This document shows, piece by piece, positions 1 through 9,781 of a stretch of DNA of 64,000 nt (its first letter is position 1; each line of letters starts with the position of its first letter). This stretch comes from Ampelocalamus luodianensis. Taxonomy: Eukaryota > Streptophyta > Magnoliopsida > Poales > Poaceae. The translations under genes and the position numbers were made by a program. Location: the NCBI GenBank assembly GCA_036346255.1, contig CM070623.1:1602033-1666032 (forward strand), written 5' to 3'. The notes under the pieces are model-generated. The model saw only the letters and a list, made by a program, of their open reading frames with translations. It did not search any database and had not been told where the DNA came from.

Positions 1-808
1 CTTTCTTCTCATTTTCACAAATGAGGGCTTTATTAACTAATCTGCTGAAGCTAGAGTAATCATGGAGGATAAGCTGTCCTCTCATGTCTTCACGCATTCC
101 TTCAACAAAGCGGTCGATTTTCTTCTTCATCCGCTACATCATTGGGGCGAGCGAGCAAGTCGTTAAACTTGGTTAGATACTCATTTATCGACATCCGACC
201 GCTTGAGAGCTCAATTCGTTCTTCTTCAATCTCATTGTTCCACTGGCACGGTTGGCCCCGAAGCGCCTTGAATTCCTCCCAGAATCGGCCGCCATGCGGG
301 TTCAACTTCACTTGTTGTATTTCCGCAACTTCTTCTATTGCGCGCAGAGGTAGCGGATCTTGTGGGGCTCCAATCGTAGATGCTACGACTCCGCTATTCC
401 CGCTTCTTCCTCTAGATTCTCATCACCTCGGCGGCGAGGTAATTCTCCCACCAGCAATGCGCGCTTTTCACCGATGGGTGGCGAAATCCACCTTGTCTTC
501 ATTTGAGCAATGGCAAGACGGTTTCTTCTCGTGTCCCCGAGCGCGCTTCACTTCTAGCGGTTCATTGGCCGCAAGAAAGGTGAGAGGTCTTGCCCTAAGG
601 AAGTCGCTAGCTTGGAGTTGCGATCGGCCGTCCATCACGATTGTTTAGTAACGCTCAAGAATCTGAATCACAAACATGACTTGGGTCATTGTCGGGTTTG
701 TCGGTGGTGGAGGAGGCGCCTCGCCCCTCGCCTTGGCCACGACCACGCCACGCCTCTTCCTCGCCCCGCGCGAAGGCTCCACTGATCGGGCGCGGCTCTT
801 CTCGGCAG
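1..808 (-). pseudogene. gag of gypsy element D (partial, broken)
   Basis: Gag would form the retrotransposon capsid. The minus-strand frame at 311-102 reads FWEEFKALRGQPCQW and then SINEYLTKFNDLLARPNDV, which matches the capsid part of plant gypsy gag (retrotrans_gag family). Nearer the start, around 720-660, a second frame has a proline run followed by TMTQVMFVIQILERY, typical of the region after the basic N terminus. The frames do not connect, so frameshifts are present. The likely start is at 808-806, where an Arg-rich N terminus begins LPRRAA with CTG where ATG is expected. The zinc knuckle and protease lie beyond the left edge. Confidence 0.7.
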
Positions 809-2182
809 ATCCTCAAGAAACTCAAGCTTAGAACTAGAGGGAGTATATGAGGGTTCACTAGCCCCTAAGGCACACACAGACAAGAACAAAGCCAACAAAA
901 AGAACGGCAAGTACAAAACAAAGCCTAGAGCGGCTATACTATAATAAGGGGTTAAGTGTTACATGACTCTCGAACAAAGCTTATACACTAAGCTAAGTCA
1001 TGACACGTAATACAAACACATCGTCTACAAAAGAAAGAAACAAAAGTGCTTGCAACCTAAAAGATCGCCAGCAAGCATCGCTAGCTAACCTAAACTAATC
1101 GACAATGCTTACCGGGATCGACCACAAAGCGGTGTAGCTGTTCGGGAGCGAACGAACGGCTCGATCGGCTCGCGAACGGGAGCAGAACGTGAACGGCCGA
1201 GGTGGCGCCACGATCGACTCGCCAAACCCAAAGGTGGATCGGGCCGCGCCCACGGCCGACTCTCCTAGGCGACGGCCGGACGGCGGCGCGCACCTTCTGC
1301 GTGCCGTGAGTCGAGACGGGTCCTTCGACGGGAACGCCGGCTCGCACACCGGGAGGACGGGGCGACGAGAGGTGCAACCGGGCCGGGCGTGGACCGAGCG
1401 CGCTCGAGGTGTGCCAACTCGCAAGAGCGGCGCCTCTCTCTGCACCGCAAAGATCCTCTCTCAGATCGCAGCGGAGTGAGCTTCATCACCTCGATCATGT
1501 TGTTCGGCGGGTGTCTGAGTGGGCATAGCTGCCGGTGAGGAGTGTCCGCACCGCCGATCTCATCCATGGCGCGGTGATGGTGGCTATCATCGCCGCGTAG
1601 CCGGACTCGCCGCGCAAGCGAGGGTCGCTGCCTCGTGTCGAAATTGCCGACACGCCTCATCCGGGAGGTACGTAGAAGCGTATGGTGACTCAAGAAGAGG
1701 TCCTCGCATTTCCAACACAAGCGGTGGAAGCGACGCGCGCGCGCCCCGAATGGCGCCATGACGGCTACGCCGGCGCCTCGCCCCAAGAGGAAGGAAGTGA
1801 ACTCGCCAACCTCGCGAGAGGTACACCTCCATCGCCCAGACTCGCGGGTCTCGATCCTCGCCATCCTACCACGGAACGTAGGCCGACGGGAAAACCAAGG
1901 TACAAAGATCACCGGCGAAGTATGTCCGCTGAAGCCTCCTCGTTCTCTCCGTGAACGAGTAGGTCCCACGGTCATCCGACGACGGGTAGCCATCTACAAA
2001 TTTTGAAAACAAGAGGGGGTCAAGACAGGTAAAACTCAAGTGAAATAAAGATAAGTACAGACTAAGAGTGAAGAGTAGAAGCAATAAATACTCTATATTT
2101 TTAGCAAAGCTTTTTCTTAGTTTTCAAAATAAGATCCAAGTCCTTAAGGCAACGACCAATCTAACTAAGACTCTATCAATGA
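809..2182 (-). other. Leader of gypsy element D
   Basis: This untranslated leader lies between the LTR and gag on the minus strand. It is GC-rich from 1100 to 1950 and AT-richer on both sides. The minus-strand frame 1993-1265 is open for 242 codons, but it is Arg/Ser/His-rich, and other frames of the same stretch look equally protein-like. I do not call a gene. The leader of element A at 62.3-63.6 kb is of similar length and does show a protein-like frame. Confidence 0.5.
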
Positions 2183-2194
2183 TGCTCGACATCA
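2183..2194 (-). other. Degenerate primer binding site of element D
   Basis: Directly inside the LTR end, the plus strand reads GCTCGACATCAC. The intact tRNA-Met-type site seen in elements F and G would read GCTCTGATACCA here. One base is missing and two are changed. The position is right, followed by one base and then the TG of the LTR at 2196. Confidence 0.5.
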
Positions 2195-2195
2195 C

Positions 2196-4904
2196 TGCTT
2201 GACCGGATTTTCTAATCCGAATCCTTCAGAAAACGCCGCTATTCCTGGATCAAGATAGCACTCACAGCATTGCTGAATCATTCATACATGGCGTGAACTA
2301 AAGTATCATTATTACAAGCAACAGAGTGACATAGACCACATCGGGTCGAAGTTTACAACAAAATGATCGTGCCAAATGGATTACAATACGTAACACCGAA
2401 TACGATAGCGGAAGCAAAGGGTAGAGCTCATCTCTTCACAGTAAGCGATCGGGCAACTCAGGTACGATCGATATTACCCAAGGACCCGGATAATATCGGT
2501 TGTACGCAAGTACCAACGAAGTCAACTTAGATCGCGTCGAGGCCTAGACTACGATCCTAGACTACTCTTCGCCGCTTCCTTGTCCATCAACTTCGGTTCC
2601 TCGTAGTAAGCATAGTCTCCTCCATCGCCATCCAAGGGTTTGGGAAGAGCGAGGATGAGCACAACTATCGTGCTCGCGAGCCAATACACAATGCAATGAT
2701 ATACATGCAAGGCTTACAAGGATGGCTCGGTTCTTTTATTTGCGAAAGCAATACTTTAAATATCATAAGTACAAATTCCTAGCACTTAGCATTTTTAACA
2801 ATTTCATTTTAGTTAAAGAGAGAAATTGTGCAATATTTATATTAGCAGAGGTTACCTCCACCTTCATGCTTATTTTGATTGTGGTTACATCCACCACTAA
2901 ACCACACCGGGTACAAAGACCCGTGAATAACCAAACTCGTGGCTAGTGAGCCCGCCACAATTTTCATACCACCCACAAAGGAAATTTTTAAATAGAACTA
3001 ACTCAAGTTAAGTTCCCATGTCCGCTTTGACCGTAGGCACGGCTGCTTAAACAGCTTTATAACTCGCAGAGATTTGTACACTTTACCCACAAGAGACAAT
3101 TAACTCGTTGTTCTACACGATTCCGTAGTCGTAGTCGAGAGGTTGTCACAATAACTTTTCTAAATATCTCGCCTTCCTCGCCTCACCCATACGGGTTATG
3201 CCCATACGCTGCGCGGATGTCCACTCAACGATCGATGAGCGCGCTACACCTCGGCGGATCGCAAACTTCACCCTTGACTCGTGTCCCATCCAAGCCCGAC
3301 ATACCAGAGCTTGTGCCTCCTTTAACCCTCCAAAGGAGATGATTTTCGTGATTCGATAAATGTACTAAGCCAAGTCGCAGCTTGTTGCGCACTTGTGGTT
3401 GTACTTGTTATACACAGGAGGTCGTGACAAGATTAAGTCCTTAGGGTTGTCTCGGACGGCTCAACCACATTCCCACCATTCTCGTGCTACATCCGCACTC
3501 CACCATCTTACCATCCGCCTGCACGGGGTATTAGCAGCTTAGGGTTTTGAGATGTAAAATACAACAATTCAACCATCTCACCATTTACCCGCAATGACCG
3601 CCCAAATCATTTTATGTTTGAAATGATGATGATTAGGACATTTTAATGTCCCAAGATTTAAGCAAGTCTAGCATGTCGCTAAGTACGACCTATAGCTAGT
3701 GTTACCATATAGTTACTAGGGTGACAATGGAATTAGGGGATTCAAGTTGTCAAGGGTGGCATAATAATTAGTTAATCATCAAGTGGGTAATTAACTATCT
3801 TAACTTTAACATACATTTGTTAAAGAATTAAAGCATGCAATTTGCTATTTTGAAAGAATATAATTTGCATAAAATGTAGGCTCAATATGATCAAAGTATT
3901 GACTCGCCTTGGTTGTAGGGGAGAGAGTCCGAGTAGTCTTGTCCTTGATCGACGTGGAGGTCTCCGGCGTCTCCGAAATCTACGCGGGCGAAGCACCGGA
4001 AAAATAAACGACAAGCAACAAGAGCAATTAAATACACAAGAGTACTCAAATGAACTCCAAATTGAACAAGACCTATGCCATTAGCAAGATCTTGATTTTA
4101 GAAATTTTTAGAAATTTATTTCATAATTTTTGGAGTTGAAATGAGGGAGATAATAATATTTAAAGTCTAGCTTTTGAAATAAAATAGAAAAGGAAATTGA
4201 AAATCACAAAAAAAAAGAAAACCGAAAATGGCCCGCGGCCACTTTCGGCCCGGCCCAACACGGGCCGAAACGCGCACGCGCACATGGCGCAAGGCGCGCA
4301 CACTGCGGAGAGGCGCCCACCGCGCACGCCGCCTAAAAGCACGCGCGGGGGGGGGGAAGCAGAGCGGCGGCGCGCGGATGGGGGTGAGGCAGAGGGAAGG
4401 CGGCGGCGGCGACGCGCGCGGGAGGAAAGGAGGCGGCGGCCGGAGGTGGAGGAGAGGAGGCGGCGGCCGGAGGTGGAGGAGAGGAGGCGGCGGTGCGCGA
4501 GGAAGGGGGCGCTCGGGCGCGGTGGCCGAAGGAAGAAGGCTCGGGGCTCACGGCGACGACGACGGAGGCGACGACGGCGGCGGCAACGGCGAGGTAAGCC
4601 TCGTGGCTTTTTCTTCTCCTCTTCCTCGGTTCTTCTTCGACGGAAAGGAGGGGGAAGACGGGGAGAAGAAATGGGGGAGGGAGGGCACCGGGGCGGGGGC
4701 TTTAAAGCCGGCGCGAGGAGGGGGGGTCCGGCGAGCGGCGCGGCTCGGGCGCGAGCGTGCGCACGGAGGGCATCATGGCGGCGAGGAGGCGGCGTGGCGA
4801 GGACGGCGTGACGGACAAACCGGGGTCCGGCAAGGGGGTTGACGGGGGGGGAGAGGGTGGGGGTCCGGCGAGGGTTGACTTCGGGGCAAAAACGGGGCAT
4901 CACA
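2196..4904 (-). repeat. 5' LTR of gypsy element D (2709 bp)
   Basis: On the minus strand the LTR starts TGTGATGCCCCG and ends TCCGGTCAAGCA. Around 3030-3110 it contains the cue "cacggct... tttac ccac" that is also found in the LTRs of A (near 54005), B (near 53000) and fragment H1 (near 24590). These are therefore related grass gypsy LTRs. The stretch 4200-4900 is very GC-rich and purine-skewed and holds a 27 bp tandem repeat. The overlapping ORFs there on both strands are compositional artefacts. Confidence 0.75.
4431..4494. repeat. 27 bp tandem repeat inside LTR D, about 2.4 copies
   Basis: Units begin at 4431, 4458 and 4485 with AGGCGGCGGCCGGAGGTGG. The period of 27 keeps every frame open, which explains the long Arg/Glu/Pro-rich spurious ORFs here. 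Confidence 0.85.
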
Positions 4905-5215
4905 CGCTGTAAACCCCTTGGCCCTTTAAATACCATCAATCTGCTGCGCTGTATAGGTTCGATTGGAGTGGCGATGGGTCCTACTTAAAGATAGAGGAGT
5001 ATGAGCAAGATTTCTTCTTCTTTGCTGTCCTCGCTGCATGATCTCGCTGCATGCAAGTCCCTTGGCCCTTTAAATACCATCAATCCGCTGCGCTTGGAGT
5101 ACTGGCCATGGGTCCTACTTATAGATAAGCATGTATTTAAAGGGAGGCGACGGGTCCTACCTATTTATAGACAAGTTAGTAGATCACGTACAATGTTGTA
5201 GAATGCATATGACCA
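4905..5215. repeat. Host-like sequence with a duplicated TTTAAATACC block
   Basis: The phrase CTTGGCCCTTTAAATACCAT occurs at about 4917 and again at about 5060. In both places it is followed by an ATC(A/G)CTGCGCT-type stretch and then ATGGGTCCTACTTA. The period is about 143 bp. A third partial GGGTCCTACCTATTTATAGA is at about 5150. No coding frame is evident. TTTAAATA and TATTTATA are TATA-like, but no gene follows. Confidence 0.5.
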
Positions 5216-5790
5216 ATTAATGTCCCAGTCAGCTGTGGCTGTGCGCGGTCTTTCTAATACCATTCAGGAATCTTGGCCGCAACGTTTTCTTCTTCTTCTT
5301 CTTCGCTGAGTCCTCCCTCCTCAGCCTTATACATGCCTTAATTATGTGTCAGCTCTAGAGCTCCATTCAAACTCTATTTGTACTGTATCATGCATGCATG
5401 TTAGGTACAATACCCCGTTTAATCAAGAAAAATATAAAGGAGATTGTCGATGATCGTGCTCATCCCGGATAAGGTCCAAAGAGGACAATGATATGTTATG
5501 AGAGCTTGATAGGGTACAATGATATGAAAAAAAAAAGATACAGCCAGCAACCTATATCCAGGATGAGGATGTGATGCCGACAGAGAGAGAAGGAAATTGA
5601 TGGCTGCTGGTTGCATGCAACAACGGATCGGATAAAGCTATGCAGAGCAGAATGAGTGTTCTAAGACCTACGTTGTACAACTCTTACCCATGCTAGCTGT
5701 CCAAGTTTGTCGGCAGTTGGTTGCATTGGGTGGAGTAACTTCTTCTGAGGAAGGCCTCCCTCCATCATGATCAACGAATTAATCAATCAA
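5215..5790. repeat. Host block copy R1
   Basis: This is the first of four related segments in the window, all in the same orientation. Landmarks in order are CTTTCTAATACCATTCAGGA, a TTC run, CTTATACATGCCTTAATTAT, AATCAAGAAAAATATAAAGG, CCTATATCCAGGATGAGGAT, GCATGCAACAACGGATCGGA and ACTTCTTCTGAGGAAGGC. The same order is seen in R3, and parts of it in R2 and R4. It has none of the marks of a transposable element: no terminal repeats, no pol motif. I read it as the flank of an old tandemly duplicated locus. R1 also gives the empty site for the MITE in R3. Confidence 0.65.
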
Positions 5791-5926
5791 AGAATAGTTT
5801 GCAATATAACATAAGTTTTATTTGTAATTAATATCGATATATAATATAGTTTGCAACAGAATTTGTAAAAGCAGTTGACCGATATTGAAATAACAAGTGC
5901 GTAACTTAAGTACTCCTCGACTGCGA

Positions 5927-6014
5927 TCAATATTTTATTCTCAGCCTATCTATTTGTGAGATATACCTCTCACAGTTCTCATATCAATATTTTATTCCCA
6001 GCCTATCTACTTGT
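5927..6014. repeat. Short direct repeat, 56 bp period
   Basis: ATCAATATTTTATTCTCAGC at 5927 is repeated as ATCAATATTTTATTCCCAGC at 5983, each followed by CTATCTA(T/C)TTGT. The rest of 5790-6020 is AT-rich, with nothing else recognisable. Confidence 0.7.
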
Positions 6015-6019
6015 AGCAC

Positions 6020-6549
6020 TCACGGACAGTCCCAATCAGCTGTGCCTATGCGTGAGTGTATTTGTCATGACACGAGCGGTCTTTCTAATACCATTCAGGA
6101 ATCTTGGCGCAAGTTTTCTTCTTCTTCTTCTTCTTTGCCGAGTCCTCCCTCCTCAGCCTTATACATGCCTTAATTATGTGTCAACTCTAGAGTTCCATTC
6201 AAACTCTATTTGTACTGTATAATGTTAGGTATAATACCCCGTTTAATCAAAGAAATATAAGATAGATTGTCGATGATTTTATTGTGCTCTCATATCATTT
6301 TCCTTTCCCTGGATAAGCTCGACAGGGGACAATGATATGATATCAGAGCTCCATAGGATAGGACACAATGAATATGTATAAGAATACAATGGGGATGTTA
6401 CAGAATTGATTGAATTAATGATCGTAGTGTTATGATGCTCGTCTATTGTGTCTTGAACCGTCACATCCCTTAGTCCTTTGTCGTATTATTAGCAAATTAC
6501 GAATAGCTTTTTTATATAAAAATGAAAAGAAACTGATAAGCAGACCAGA
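6020..6549. repeat. Host block copy R2, truncated on the right
   Basis: It repeats the first half of R1 (CTTTCTAATACCATTCAGGA at about 6090, CTTATACATGCCTTAATTAT at about 6160). It then continues into a part shared with R3 only, CAAATTACGAATAGCTTTTT and ATAAGCAGACCAG. It stops at 6549, where a CACTA terminus begins. R3 continues past this point with GCTAGGAG, so the break in R2 marks the transposon insertion. Confidence 0.65.
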
Positions 6550-6795
6550 CACTACTAGAAAACGGATATTTCCCCACGGTCGAAAACCGTCAGGAAAATA
6601 GGAAAAACTGTCAGGTTTCATTTTCCTAACGGGTAACCATCAGGCAAATACCCCCAGGTCTAGGTGTTCGGGAAAATTCAATTTGTCTGACGGTTCACCG
6701 TCAAGAATTTTTTTTGCTGACGGTTTTGTGAACCGTCCATAAAACGCATTTGGTTGACGGGTAACTACCGTCAAGAAAACTATACCTGAGGGGAT
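6550..6795 (+). mobile_element. CACTA (En/Spm) terminus fragment
   Basis: It begins CACTACTAGAAAAC, a CACTA-type terminus, directly after host block R2. Subterminal motifs follow in both orientations: AACCGTCAGG, CTGACGGTT, TTGACGGGTAACTACCGTCA. Such arrays are the transposase-binding region in En/Spm elements. No second terminus was found. The fragment ends where an LTR-like sequence begins at 6796. The flanking triplet AGA (6547-6549) would be the TSD. Confidence 0.65.
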
Positions 6796-8190
6796 TGTAA
6801 CAGCCCCATCTTAAATAAAGGTATTTATATGTATTTCATGAGCATACATGGCATTTTAGGTCACTTGCACAATTTTTGCAATTGAGCATTTCAAATTTAA
6901 ATCAAACTTATAGTTTGAAAAAAGGAAAACTCCTTAAGAAAAACCTTTGCTCTCTACTGAAACCTCTTCGGTCAAAGAATTTAAGTAAGTATTTTTAAAC
7001 TATGAGCAGTGGTTATAAAAATTTATTTGGGATCTTTAACATCCCAGTAGCTTCCCGAAACAATTTCGTATTTTTATAAATTTATTTGATATTTTTAAAC
7101 ATCCAGTCAAACTTTTCAGTTTGGTAAATATTTTTAAGCTATGAGCAGTTTGGTTTTGACTTTAGTCAACTGAGTAGACCCAGTCCGAGCCAATGGTCAC
7201 TGTAGCAACTCACACCCTCGTCTCTTGGTTAGGTCCAACCCTTTGCCTCTCGGGCTGACCTGGGCCAAGTTATTTTTGACCCAGCCAACCCTTAGTTGCA
7301 CACAAGCCGTTGGATTTGAAACGAACGAATGAGATGCGTTGGACGTTCGGACCATCCAAACAATCCACGCAATCTTCACTGTCGATTTTCTAACGAACCA
7401 TCCAGATCAAGTTGAACGTCTGGACCACTAAACGCTCCATGCGATCTAGACCGTCGATTTTAAATCCAACTGCGCGTTCCTTTTAGGCAGGACCCTAGGA
7501 CCACCCCTTAGGACCACCCCAGGACCTCTCTGGGATTTGCCGCGTGGACCTCTCAAGACCACCTCCTTTTGATCAAGACCACCCTCTTGGTCTTTTTGCA
7601 AAGACCACCCTTTCTGGTTAAGACTACCCTTGGTCACGACCACCCTCTTAGTCGTTTTGCAAAGATCACCTCTGTGATCCTCATTATCACTCCCTAGTGA
7701 TCTGGGACGTCCAGGACCTCCTCTCAGGTGATCTCAGCCATCCAGGACCACCCTGAAGAGATCTGAGCCGTCTAGGACCACTCTCAAAAGATCTGAGCCG
7801 TCCATGACCTCTCTCAAGTGATCTGGACCGTTAAGATTAAATCCCACCACACACTTCCTTAAGGAGGAAGACCTTCACGCGTGGGCCATCTGATTTAAAA
7901 TGGACAGTCCAGATCAAGTGAGACATTCGAACCAGCCGAACGCGCTTTGATCTTGGACAGCTAGTTTGTGCATCAACATACTCAGTCTCGGACAGTTGGC
8001 AGAAGATTTGTTGATAAAGGTAAAAAGGTCACCGAACCGGTTGTATAAAGTTTTCCTGAAAACTTGTAAGCCGATTTGTCTGAAAGACAGTCTGGAGGAG
8101 CCACAGTGGAACTGGAGTATCAAATGATCATATTTTCTAAACCAAGTATCCGATTTCTGATCCGTTTGAACCGTTGTGTTCCTTGTCATT
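6796..8190 (-). repeat. Gypsy-type LTR fragment I
   Basis: The sequence starts TGTAACAGCCCCATC. The complement of this (GGGGCTGTTACA) is the usual end of a grass gypsy LTR. LTRs C and A start or end with the same kind of TGTCACAGCCCC motif. The AT-rich stretch with repeated TATTTTTAAACTATGAGCAG (6980 and about 7125) and the later GC-richer pyrimidine stretch have the layout of LTR C at 32256-33000. The right boundary is unclear. I see no internal region, so this may be a truncated or solo LTR. Confidence 0.5.
7480..7830. repeat. Degenerate tandem repeats built on GGACCACC and AGATCTGAGCCGTCC
   Basis: There are about a dozen related units. One type is AGGACCACCCC or AAGACCACCCTCTTGGTC (7495-7650). 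The other is GTGATCT or AGATCTGAGCCGTCCAGGACC (7695-7830). The second type has a period near 27-33 bp with substitutions between copies. It lies inside LTR fragment I and is probably an expanded LTR minisatellite. Confidence 0.65.
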
Positions 8191-8224
8191 TTATCAACAA
8201 AACAAGATCACTGTTGGCATATTT

Positions 8225-8460
8225 TGGGGCAAAAAATAATATATGTCATGCGGGACTCACGTGTCATGCAGGGCAAAAAAAGCAAAATTTGGTATGGTTA
8301 CAATCCAGACATATCAATTTCAGTATTACCAAAATTTTAGTATGGCAACGATCCAAACAAAATTTTTTTTGCTCCGATTTTTGGTATTTGGTATTGCCTG
8401 CATTTTAGTATTACCAAAATTTTAGTATAGCTCACTGACGTCACAATCTAAACAGCCCTA
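8225..8460. mobile_element. Probable MITE, right end only
   Basis: The stretch is AT-rich with repeated TATTACCAAAATTTTAGTAT at about 8322 and 8410, ending CAATCTAAACAGCCCTA. That end, read on the other strand as TAGGGCTGTTTAGATTG, resembles the terminal repeats of common grass MITEs. I did not find the matching left terminus, so the element is truncated or the call is wrong. Confidence 0.35.
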
Positions 8461-8997
8461 GAACACGCGCACGGAGGGAAAGGTGCCCACGCACATGCAA
8501 CGGGCGTTGGTGGCGCCATGGGGGGCCATGCACATGCTGGTCACACACGCATCAGAACACAAAGAAGCCCACACACGCATGCACATGATAACGTAGGAGG
8601 CCATGCAGTTCCTCCTCACATGCACATGTGGGCGCAGGTCGCAATGGCAGTGGGAGCCGAGAGAGCGGCTCGGGTGGCCAAAAGCATTGGCAGGTGCGGG
8701 TCTCTCATCAGGAGGAAAGCATTGGCAGGTGCGGGTCTCTCATCAGGAGGAGCCGCAGGTGGACAAAGGAAGACCAGAAGACCAGTGGGTCTCCCGATGA
8801 TGGTTTAGGGAAGGCGAAGCAGTCTGGCCCTTGGGAGAAAGGCCCATGGTGGACCTCGCTGCCCACCGGCACTACCTGACGATGTCCACCCTCTCAATAG
8901 TAGCCATCCGCATGACCACGTCGAGGTGACCTGACGCGGTCTCGGCCATGGCCATGGCCTTGCCCCAGCTTGCCATCGCCCCAGTTGGGGCAACTTG
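8461..8997. other. GC-rich sequence without a clear gene; contains a 35 bp tandem duplication
   Basis: The part 8461-8640 is rich in CACA/CATG words. At 8681-8750 a 35 bp unit (AAGCATTGGCAGGTGCGGGT...) occurs twice almost exactly. Short ORFs cross it in all plus frames, but none resembles a family I know. Confidence 0.5.
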
Positions 8998-9389
8998 TCA
9001 ATTTCCAATTTCCTCGAGTGTGACAACCGTCGATGTCATCGTCGTCTCCATCCTCCTTCCGCCTCGGGTTGAAACGCGAGGGGTGGTCGTCGAGGTCCGG
9101 GTGATGCCGATGCTGACGCCGATCCCGCCCTTCGTCCTTTGTCGCTCCTGACGAAGACCTCCTCCCTCCTGGTGGTGGTGCCCCTGCTTGGATTCGGGAG
9201 TACCATCCACTGCCCCCAAACTCCAAGGGAGGCTGGTGGTGATTGGTTCATAGGGCACAGTGTCTGCCGCAGTAGGACCACCTTCGAGGACCCAATCCAC
9301 TAGAGCTGTGGCTTCCCATTCCGCTTGGTCTCCATCGAGTTGCGAAGTGTTGTTGATGATGCGGTAGTCTTCAGCAGGTCGGGTGTCAG
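8998..9389 (-). pseudogene. Unidentified minus-strand reading frame, truncated by copia element J
   Basis: Reading leftward from the edge of copia J at 9389, one frame gives RPAEDYRIINNTSQLDGDQ, then AEWEATALVDWVLEGGPTAA, then a Thr/Gly/Gln/Arg-rich tail to a stop at 8998. The first 50 or so residues have a balanced composition, unlike the spurious frames around them. The frame happens to stay open into J's LTR, but the original upstream part is missing. I do not recognise the family. It could be a host gene exon or another element's protein. Confidence 0.35.
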
Positions 9390-9766
9390 TGTTGGTTGTT
9401 AAACCTTGTATGTAGTTAGTTAGTCTTTCCTGTTTTCTTGTGCATTGTGTCCTGCGCACGTGCTCTGGATCGTGGATACCCTGCGCGTAGTGGCCATGGC
9501 GAGGATAGCTCACTGCATGCCGAGGCTGCGGATGCGAATGCGCTGTGCGGGTCGTGGGGATGGACGTGATCACCGCGGCGTGGAAGCGTTCCAACGTTTG
9601 AGTCTGAGTCTGCATGTTGCATGTCTTTGCACAATAAAAGGAGAAGAGAAAAACCCAGAAAAGCTGCAGCTTGATCGCAGCACAAAATCCCTCTGTGTCC
9701 AGTTCTTTCTCGCGCTCGTGCATGTTCCAGCTCGCATCTCCATTTGTGATCTAGGGAAACCTAACA
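9390..9766 (+). repeat. 5' LTR of copia element J (377 bp)
   Basis: The LTR starts TGTTGGTTGTTAAACC and ends ACCTAACA (TG...CA), two bases before the primer binding site. Near the end it contains AATAAAAGGAGAAGAG (about 9632). This includes AATAAA and could be the polyadenylation region of the LTR. Confidence 0.8.
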
Positions 9767-9768
9767 AG

Positions 9769-9780
9769 TGGTATCAGAGC
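9769..9780 (+). other. Primer binding site of copia J (tRNA-Met type)
   Basis: TGGTATCAGAGC, complementary to the 3' end of initiator tRNA-Met, lies two bases after the LTR end. It fixes the plus orientation and the 5' LTR boundary. Confidence 0.9.
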
Positions 9781-9781
9781 C

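Larger units (their letters stand above)
1..4904 (-). mobile_element. Ty3/gypsy element D, 5' part (gag, leader, 5' LTR), cut by window edge
   Basis: Minus-strand LTR retrotransposon. Reading right to left it has an LTR (4904 to 2196), a decayed primer binding site, a leader of about 1.4 kb and gag running off position 1. The LTR is TG...CA bounded (TGTGATGCCCCG at its start, CAAGCA at its end on the minus strand). The gag fragment has the plant gypsy gag signature, so the lineage is probably a chromovirus like elements A and E. Five bases right of the LTR are CGCTG, the expected TSD. The partner copy lies outside the window, so this is unverified. Pol and the 3' LTR are also outside. Confidence 0.8.

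Noticed and set aside
1265..1993. Minus-strand ORF of 242 codons in the leader of element D
   Set aside because: It is Arg/His/Ser-rich with no motif. Other frames over the same stretch look equally plausible, and there is no link to a known leader protein.
4160..4939. Long ORFs on both strands (204-259 codons), Arg/Pro/Glu-rich
   Set aside because: They lie inside the GC-rich, purine-skewed end of LTR D, overlap in several frames and are extended by a 27 bp repeat. Composition explains them.
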